Assembly (NCBI GenBank): GCA_030018315.1
Contig: JASEGA010000020.1
Span: forward strand, 1 to 36,539
DNA length: 36,539 nt
Source: a bacterium
GTDB lineage: Bacteria > Hydrothermota > UBA3073 > JACQXS01 > JAGMCI01
Direction of reading: 5' to 3'
Below, in pieces: positions 30,686 to 36,539 of this stretch. A program made the position numbers and the translations under genes. How positions within the stretch are numbered: the first letter of the stretch is position 1; each line of letters starts with the position of its first letter. Below the pieces are notes generated by a model. That model was not told where the DNA came from and ran no database searches. It was given only the letters and a program-made list of their open reading frames with translations.

Positions 30686-32554
30686 ATGAGTAATTTTGAC
30701 TGTATAGTTATTGGAGGTGGGCATGCGGGTTGTGAGGCTGCGCTCGCTTCTGCAAGGATGGGACTTAATACTCTACTTCTCACTCTTAACCTTGATACAA
30801 TTGGACAGCTATCATGTAACCCGTCAATGGGCGGAATTGGTAAATCACAACTTATATTTGAGGTAGATGCACTTGGTGGTGAAATTGGGTATGCTACAGA
30901 TGAAACTGGAATAGGATTTAGGATGCTCAATACAAAAAAGGGGCCGGCAGTGTGGTCACTTAGGACACAGGTTGATAGAAAAAGATATAGGCAGAGAATG
31001 CAAAGAGTTGTTAACACTCAAAAGAATTTATGCATAAAACAGGAGGAAGCTGCGGGGATAATTGTAAAGAACGATAAAGCAATTGGAGTGTACACAAAGA
31101 GAGGGGCAGAATATTTCAGTACAGCTGTAGTTGTCACAACTGGTACATTTCTCAACGGTCTTATCCATATTGGGCTACATCATTATCCTTCGGGAAGGGT
31201 GGGTGAACCACCTTCAGAAGAGTTATCAGAATCACTTAAGAAACTGAGCTTCAAACTTGGTAGGCTTAAGACAGGAACTTCACCAAGAGTTAATGGAGGT
31301 ACAATTAATTTTTCAAAACTCGTCCCCCAATACCCGGATTCTAATCCTTACCATTTCTCGTATCGGACGAATGAGTTCAATCCGCCATCTATCCCTTGTT
31401 ATATTACACATACAAATCGTAAGACGCAGGAAGTTATACTTAAAAACTTGGATAGGTCGCCCCTTTATCAAGGCGTGATAAAAGGGATAGGGCCCAGATA
31501 TTGTCCATCAATTGAAGATAAGTATGTTAGATTTAAAGAAAAAGAGAGCCATCAGGTATTCATAGAGCCTGACGGTATTGAGACTGACGAGTGTTACTTA
31601 AATGGGTTATCAACTTCACTCCCTGAAGATGTTCAACTCGAAATCCTGCATACGGTGCCGGGACTTGAGAATGTAGAAATTATAAGATACGGTTATGGGA
31701 TTGAATACGATTTCGTATTCCCTGAACAAGTATATCCAACGCTTGAGACTAAATTAGTTAAAAACTTATACTTTGCAGGTCAGGTGCTTGGGACATCAGG
31801 GTATGAGGAGGCAGCAGCCCAGGGCATAATTGCAGGCATAAATGCAGGCTTGAGGGTTAAGAAGGAAACACCATTTATTCTATACCGGCACGAAGCCTAC
31901 ATTGGTGTACTTATTGATGACCTCGTCACAAAAGAAATATGTGAACCTTATCGGATGTTTACCTCACGTGTTGAACATAGGTTAATACTGCGTCAAGATA
32001 ATGCAGACGAGCGTCTCATGCCATATGGAGTAAAATTTGGGCTTGTAGATAATGAAGTATATGAAAAAATTAAAGAAAGAACGAAGAAAGTAGAATTAAA
32101 ATTAAATGAGTTAAAAAAGATGAAGGTAGCACCAGATGAAATAAATCCATTATTAGAAGCACATAACTCAACTCCGGTTTCGTCTTCCACCACTATTTTT
32201 CAGCTCTTGAAACGACCAGAGCTAACCTACCAAGTAATTGAGCCTATAGCAGGAAGACTGACATCAGAAATTCAAACTAAAGTCGAGCTACACGCAAAAT
32301 ATGATGGCTATATAGAGAGAGAATATGAGTTAATTGATAGGGTTAAAAAGCTTGAACACTGTAAGATTCCGGCTACATTTGATTATTCAAAAGTTAACAG
32401 CCTCTCTCGTGAAGCTAAAGAGAAGCTATCAAAAATACGACCGCTAACATTGGGACAGGCAAGTCGTATTTCTGGAGTCCGCTCAGCTGACATAATCTGC
32501 CTACTTGTGGCGTTGAAGTCAAAAAATAAGAAGACAATCCGGGTTTTCCCTTGA
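30686..32554 (+). CDS. mnmG: MnmG (GidA), tRNA uridine-34 modification enzyme
   Basis: The 622-residue FAD protein has VIGGGHAGCEAALASARMG, TCNPSMGG-like LSCNPSMGGIGKSQLIFEVDALGG, TGTFLNG, FAGQVLGTSGYEEAAAQG and RAEHRL-like SRVEHRLILRQDNADERL. With MnmE it installs the carboxymethylaminomethyl group on U34 of several tRNAs. ATG 30686 is preferred because GTG 30674 lies in the intergenic repeat. The stop codon overlaps the -35 box of the next promoter. Confidence 0.96.
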   Translation: MSNFDCIVIGGGHAGCEAALASARMGLNTLLLTLNLDTIGQLSCNPSMGGIGKSQLIFEVDALGGEIGYATDETGIGFRMLNTKKGPAVWSLRTQVDRKRYRQRMQRVVNTQKNLCIKQEEAAGIIVKNDKAIGVYTKRGAEYFSTAVVVTTGTFLNGLIHIGLHHYPSGRVGEPPSEELSESLKKLSFKLGRLKTGTSPRVNGGTINFSKLVPQYPDSNPYHFSYRTNEFNPPSIPCYITHTNRKTQEVILKNLDRSPLYQGVIKGIGPRYCPSIEDKYVRFKEKESHQVFIEPDGIETDECYLNGLSTSLPEDVQLEILHTVPGLENVEIIRYGYGIEYDFVFPEQVYPTLETKLVKNLYFAGQVLGTSGYEEAAAQGIIAGINAGLRVKKETPFILYRHEAYIGVLIDDLVTKEICEPYRMFTSRVEHRLILRQDNADERLMPYGVKFGLVDNEVYEKIKERTKKVELKLNELKKMKVAPDEINPLLEAHNSTPVSSSTTIFQLLKRPELTYQVIEPIAGRLTSEIQTKVELHAKYDGYIEREYELIDRVKKLEHCKIPATFDYSKVNSLSREAKEKLSKIRPLTLGQASRISGVRSADIICLLVALKSKNKKTIRVFP

Positions 32555-32579
32555 CAAAATGAGAGAAGTATAATAAAAT
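32551..32579 (+). promoter_or_regulatory. Promoter of the broken beta-helix gene, overlapping the mnmG stop
   Basis: TTGACA (32551-32556) contains the TGA of mnmG; after 17 bp comes TAAAAT (32574-32579). Confidence 0.65.
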
Positions 32580-32683
32580 TTAAAAAGTAGGCAATCATTT
32601 GAAGAAAGATAATTCTCAGAAAAAGAGAACATGTAAAAATAGAGGAAGGTAGGAGGTATGAACTATAAACATTGAAGGAAAAA

Positions 32684-34296
32684 ATGAAAAAATTAATTTT
32701 TATAATGGGGTTTTTTATTGAGCTCATCGTTTAATAATTTATATGCAGGACAATGGGTTCAAATATTTATTGTATGCAAAATTTGAACAGTTCCATCAAC
32801 TGAGTGTCCACATATACAAGCAGGAATTGATTCAGCAGGAGTAGGCGACACCATTTCAATCCTTCCCGGAGTATATGATACAACAAACAGTGTGTTTCCC
32901 ATTGTTTTTAAAAATGGTATTAGAATTATAAGTAGAGACGGAGTTGAGTTCACTATTATAGATGCTGGATATAGTGAAGTTGCATTAAGATTTCCATATT
33001 TGGATGATACGTTAACTACACTAAAAGGTTTTACAATAAAGCATTCTAATAGATCTGGAATAATTTGTTTGGGATCTTCTCCCTTTATTTTAGAGAATAC
33101 AATTATGGAAAATACTTACAATGGAATTTACTGTGAGGGAGGAAGTCTTCTTATAAAAAATAATAAATTTAAAAGGAACAATTATCCAGATATTTGGTTA
33201 GGTTATGAGGCATATGCAATAATAGATAGTAATGAGTTTGACTCCTCTATTAGTAACTCTGTTATATTTAGATAGACCTCCATCTGGTGGTGTGGTTTAT
33301 AACAATTCTTTTAAAAATACTTCTACATTGTATCCTTCTATATATTGTGATAGCACTACTACACCGTGAATAACTAATAACTTATTTGAAAACACTCGTC
33401 GTGGTATATGGATGCAAAACTCTAACGCCTCAATTAGTGGAAATATTCTTAAAAATATTCAACAATCTGGGATTATCACTAATAACTCAACTGCATATGT
33501 AATAAGAAACCTTTTAATTAATTGTGGTACTGCTGGCAGTGATTATCGGGCAATAGATTGTGACAGCTCCTTTTCGCGTTCTTTTATAATTAACAACACT
33601 ATTGTAAATTGCACAAATGGTATAGTCTGCTATAATTCTGCTGCACCTACAATTCGTAACAATATAATTGTAAATAATACACACAATGGAATCTATTGTT
33701 TTTCTGGGGGTAATCCAACTTTATTGTTTAATTGTGTTTGGAATAATGGAACAAACTATAATGGGTGTATTCCTGGCTCAAACGATATTTCAGCTGATCC
33801 ACTCTTTACCACAGGGCCTGGGGGTGAATGTTATTTAAGTCATGTAGCAGCAGGACAATCAATAAATAGTCCTTGCATTGATGCAGGAGATACTACTGCT
33901 GAGGCTTTGAATTTAGATATCTACACCACTCGTAGTGATACAATACATGACGAAGGAATTGTAGATTTAGGGTATCATTATGATATAAAAGCTGTATTTG
34001 GCATAAGTGAGAGAAATTCAATCGTCCCCGCCAATCTCTTATTGCAAGTTTACCCAAATCCATCTTTTGGTTACATTTTTCTGAAAATGAGCGGCGAGTA
34101 CCACCAGTTTGGTGATGAGACTAAGATTATCATATATAATTGTGGAGGTATAGTTGTGAAAGAAATAAATATAGGGAAATACTTTTCTGGGTTAAAGAAA
34201 ATAGAACTGGGTAATTTGCCTTCCGGAATATACTTCTATACAATAAAACAAAATGGGGAACATTTCAGCCATGCTAAAATTGTTCTTATAAGATAA
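32684..34296 (+). pseudogene. Secreted right-handed beta-helix protein with sorting tail, broken by frameshifts and TGAs
   Basis: Stitched across frames this is one ~535-residue gene. ATG 32684 (GAAGGA upstream) gives a signal peptide MKKLIFIMGFFI that must shift frame near the G4T6 run (32708-32716) to continue SSSFNNLYAGQW. Then come CPHIQAGIDSAGVGDTISIL (typical start of pectate-lyase-like surface proteins), parallel beta-helix repeats with many Asn (NNIIVNNTHNGIY) and a type IX-like tail (VYPNPSFGYIFLKM, SGIYFYTIKQ). Lesions: frameshift near 32710, TGA at 32784, frameshift near 33265, TGA at 33367. Both shifts need one extra base. Decay or assembly errors are both possible. Confidence 0.75.
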
Positions 34297-34433
34297 AGAG
34301 AACGACGATATAAATAAAATTATGGAATATTTCTACATTCAATCTTTCTTATCTTTCTTATATAATATTTTAGACGCTCTCTTTAAAGATATAATGGTAA
34401 CTACCATATTATTGAGGGTCAGTAGGATGTATA

Positions 34434-35063
34434 ATGTATAAAAAGTTATTTTTTGGAATAATTGTTTTACCAACAATTACTTTAGGGCGAATCACAGTTG
34501 TTGATACTATTAAGTTTAGTCCGGGAGACAATGGCGAAAGCCCTGTAACTATAGCAGTTAATCCGACTACGAATAAAATTTATATCCCAATTTTTGAGAG
34601 CAACTTTGTTTTTGTAATAGATGGTACAACAAATACTGTAATTGATAGTGTATCAGTTGGTTCTGGTGGGTATATGGGAGTTAATCAAGATAATAATAGA
34701 ATATGTGTAACTTGTTATGATGAAGGTGGTTCTATTTGGGTGCTTTATGACCCGTCAAGAATAGAATATAGGGATAAAAAATCATTTACTCTAAAATTAG
34801 AAGTTGACCCTAATCCATTTAATAATTATATCACTATAAATTATGCAACACCAAATATAAAAAATAAGATATTAAAGATATACGATTTATCCGGTAGAGT
34901 TGTTCGTACATTTAATAATCTAAACCAACTCGGCAAAATAGTTTGGGATGGAAGAGATGAAAATAATGTAATAGTTAGTAATGGCATATATTTTTGCGGA
35001 TTAGAAATAGGAAATAAAATAATAACAGAAAAAATATGCTTAGTTAAATTGATATCCTATTAG
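34434..35063 (+). CDS. Secreted protein with one YVTN-like blade and a sorting tail
   Basis: The 209-residue product starts with a signal peptide (MYKKLFFGIIVLPTITLGRI). A beta-propeller-type repeat follows (VAVNPTTNKIYI-like AVNPTTNKIYIPIFESNFVF, then VIDGTTNTVIDSVSVGSGG), and from ~115 the FlgD/type IX sorting module (VDPNPFNNYITINYATP, KIYDLSGRVVRTF, VSNGIYFCGLEIG, EKICLVK). YVTN propellers normally need six or seven blades; only about one and a half remain, so the gene may be an internally deleted form. It is likely exported to the surface. Confidence 0.75.
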   Translation: MYKKLFFGIIVLPTITLGRITVVDTIKFSPGDNGESPVTIAVNPTTNKIYIPIFESNFVFVIDGTTNTVIDSVSVGSGGYMGVNQDNNRICVTCYDEGGSIWVLYDPSRIEYRDKKSFTLKLEVDPNPFNNYITINYATPNIKNKILKIYDLSGRVVRTFNNLNQLGKIVWDGRDENNVIVSNGIYFCGLEIGNKIITEKICLVKLISY

Positions 35064-35125
35064 TAGGTACCAAGTACAAAAATAAAAATTCTCCTATTAA
35101 ATAATTAATTAGCAACTTACTCTCT

Positions 35126-36331
35126 CTATTTCAATGTACTAATTACTTCTCTTAAATTTTTACCAAATTTTTCAATATCTTCCATTGTCATACCACCGAA
35201 GCTGAATCTTAACCATCCCGGCTTACCGCATGCACTACCGGGGATACCGCTAAATTTTTTCATCTCTATCGCCTTTTCAATAAATTCTACATCACTTAAT
35301 TTTATTTCTTTTGGCAACTTTGCCAACATAAATATACTACCATCAGGCAACCTATCCCCCATAAGTCCAAACCCAGCTGATTTAAGACACTCACCAAGTG
35401 CATCTCTACGACGTCTCAATTCTTTAATTACAGGAACTAAAAAACTTGGCTGCTTCCCATTTTTCAGCTCGACCACTTCTTTTCTAATAATTGGGATTAT
35501 AACATCCTGTCCTGCTACACTTGTGCAAGAAGAGTCACAGCGTAAAAGTTTTTTTAGAAACACATTTGTTAGCTCTTTGCATCTTGAGATGACGAAGCCA
35601 ATTCTATGCCCTGGGATAAGATATTCTTTTGATGCAGCACTCACCACTACAGTACGTTCAGGTGCAAAAGATAGCATTGTTTGAGGCTTGTCTCTGAACC
35701 GTATTCTATTATATACTTCATCTGAAATTATAATGAGATTATGTCTTCTTGCAAGTGCCGCAAAGTTGCCCATCTCTTCTTCAGTCAAAGCTATTCCAGA
35801 AGGATTATTAGGTGAGTTAATAAGTATAATCTTAGCCTGTTCCTTCTCAATGAATTTACTTAATTCTTCTAATCTTATTCTACTGTCCTCGTTTATAAGC
35901 TCAAATTTTATACATTCTGCACCCGCTTTCGCAATTGTATCCGGAAAAGTGGGCCAGTTAGGAGTTGATAAAATCACCTTCTGCTTGTAGCCAAGTATAG
36001 CAAATAATAATGAGAACGCTTGAGTTGCCCCTGATGTTATAGCAACATTTTCATAGTTGAGCTTGTCTAATTTGTAAAAGTGTGTCCAGAATTCTGCTAC
36101 CAGACTACGCAACTCAATTTTACCAATATCAGGCCCATAATAAACTTCAAGTTCAGGTATCACTCCTACACATTGTCCAATATCACTTCTTACAAAATCT
36201 TTTGTCTTGCTTTTAATTTCTTGTGCTCTCGTACTCATTGTGACTATAAAATCATCTTTACTTACAATTTTTTTGAAACTCTCCGGCATGTTTTGCAGAG
36301 CACAATCTAAAATAAGGTCTCGTTCTTCCAT
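35126..36331 (-). CDS. Class I/II PLP-dependent aminotransferase
   Basis: The 401-residue enzyme has the fold-type I pattern: YYGPDIGKIELRSLVAEF, ITSGATQAFSLLFAIL, INSPNNPSG, SDEVYNRI with Asp204 and Tyr207, the PLP lysine Lys235 in SAASKEYLIPGHRIG, and Arg at WLRFSFGG for the substrate carboxylate. The amino-acid substrate cannot be fixed from sequence (aspartate/alanine/aromatic types are similar). Its promoter -10 ends 9 nt before the ATG. Confidence 0.92.
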   Translation of the reverse strand: MEERDLILDCALQNMPESFKKIVSKDDFIVTMSTRAQEIKSKTKDFVRSDIGQCVGVIPELEVYYGPDIGKIELRSLVAEFWTHFYKLDKLNYENVAITSGATQAFSLLFAILGYKQKVILSTPNWPTFPDTIAKAGAECIKFELINEDSRIRLEELSKFIEKEQAKIILINSPNNPSGIALTEEEMGNFAALARRHNLIIISDEVYNRIRFRDKPQTMLSFAPERTVVVSAASKEYLIPGHRIGFVISRCKELTNVFLKKLLRCDSSCTSVAGQDVIIPIIRKEVVELKNGKQPSFLVPVIKELRRRRDALGECLKSAGFGLMGDRLPDGSIFMLAKLPKEIKLSDVEFIEKAIEMKKFSGIPGSACGKPGWLRFSFGGMTMEDIEKFGKNLREVISTLK

Positions 36332-36340
36332 TTCTCTATA

Positions 36341-36368
36341 TTATTACTGAACAAATTCGCTATGTCAA
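36341..36368 (-). promoter_or_regulatory. Promoter of the aminotransferase gene with -10 close to the start codon
   Basis: TTGACA (36368-36363), a 16-bp spacer and TAATAA (36346-36341) leave 9 nt before ATG 36331. Confidence 0.6.
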
Positions 36369-36429
36369 GTATAAACTCCCCTGGAGTTTTCCTATTTTTG
36401 GATAGAGAAACATACAAATGCATTGTAGG

Positions 36430-36447
36430 GCAAGGCTTTAGTCTTGC
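36430..36447. repeat. Short palindrome related to the 5057-5087 hairpin
   Basis: GCAAGGC and GTCTTGC (one G-T pair) flank TTTA. The core resembles GCAACGAC-TTA-GTCGTTGC between the FmdB genes, suggesting one repeat family. Confidence 0.5.
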
Positions 36448-36481
36448 GTGAATCCTCTCAAATTACTGTCTGAGTTAAAAT

Positions 36482-36539
36482 TTATTTGCTTTGTTGAATA
36501 ATTCGCTTTACAAAACTTGCAACACCTTGATTGACACCG
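36482..36539 (-). CDS. C-terminal end of an unidentified minus-strand gene (continues past window)
   Basis: The frame is open from the window edge to a TAA at 36484-36482 and reads GVNQGVASFVKRIIQQSK. It is too short to identify, and coding is only suggested by the open frame, orientation and the space before the aminotransferase promoter. Confidence 0.35.
   Translation of the reverse strand, partial: GVNQGVASFVKRIIQQSK

Noticed and set aside
9186-34296. Reassignment of TGA to Trp across the genome
   Set aside because: Many intact genes end in TGA, including ATGA overlaps with the next start codon (7643, 28565, 29350), and Trp is encoded by TGG throughout, so TGA is a normal stop here.
1-36539. 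CRISPR array, tRNA or rRNA genes
   Set aside because: I found no regularly spaced direct repeats, and no TTCGAAT/TTCAAAT arm with a matching acceptor stem.

Overview
The window looks like a chromosome segment of an uncultured, AT-rich, anaerobic, two-membrane bacterium. YidC has the large periplasmic domain of Gram-negative forms, there is an HtrA/DegP protease, and three genes end in the FlgD-like/type IX secretion C-terminal sorting module, which points to the FCB superphylum or candidate division WOR-3 (Stahlbacteria). This placement is an inference from gene style only. I see no rRNA, tRNA or CRISPR array.

1-12.4 kb (+ strand): after the tail of a sorted surface protein and an HtpX protease comes a long redox/metal cluster. 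It opens with a Fur regulator (consensus promoter with an overlapping palindrome) and FeoA and closes with FeoB. Between them lie DUF5320-type Gly-rich proteins, two NifX/NifB-like cofactor-binding proteins, a ferredoxin, a thioesterase, an uncalled small protein, two FmdB zinc ribbons, a metallo-beta-lactamase-fold protein, a thioredoxin, two MinD-like ATPases with inserted ferredoxin domains, TrmO, a truncated OsmC, an Mrp/NBP35 ATPase broken by an in-frame TGA, and a DUF1847 protein. The likely theme is iron uptake feeding an Fe-S or metal-cofactor handling system. This is the best candidate for an undescribed system.

12.4-17.5 kb (+): a double-length ThyX-like protein, a small membrane protein, a CPBP membrane protease, a saccharopine-dehydrogenase-like protein and a patatin-like lipase.

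17.5-25.2 kb (- strand): yebC-ruvC-(zinc ribbon)-ruvA. ruvB is separated from ruvA by about 1.5 kb of accessory DNA holding a DUF4145 protein, gene fragments and a palindromic repeat. Then come pyrF-pyrE, a secreted toast_rack-like protein and a YmdB-type phosphoesterase with altered metal ligands.

25.4-32.6 kb (+): yidC, degP, a primary-type sigma factor, a degenerate M23 protein, ndk and mnmG in a co-directional block. The end of the window holds a broken beta-helix surface gene, a second surface protein with a sorting module, a PLP aminotransferase (-) and the tail of a further minus-strand gene.

Two genome-wide habits stand out. Several first-in-operon genes have a TTGACA promoter whose -10 box ends only 7-9 nt before the start codon, suggesting leaderless mRNAs, while internal genes carry Shine-Dalgarno sites. 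Short palindromic repeats are scattered between genes and sometimes inside their ends.
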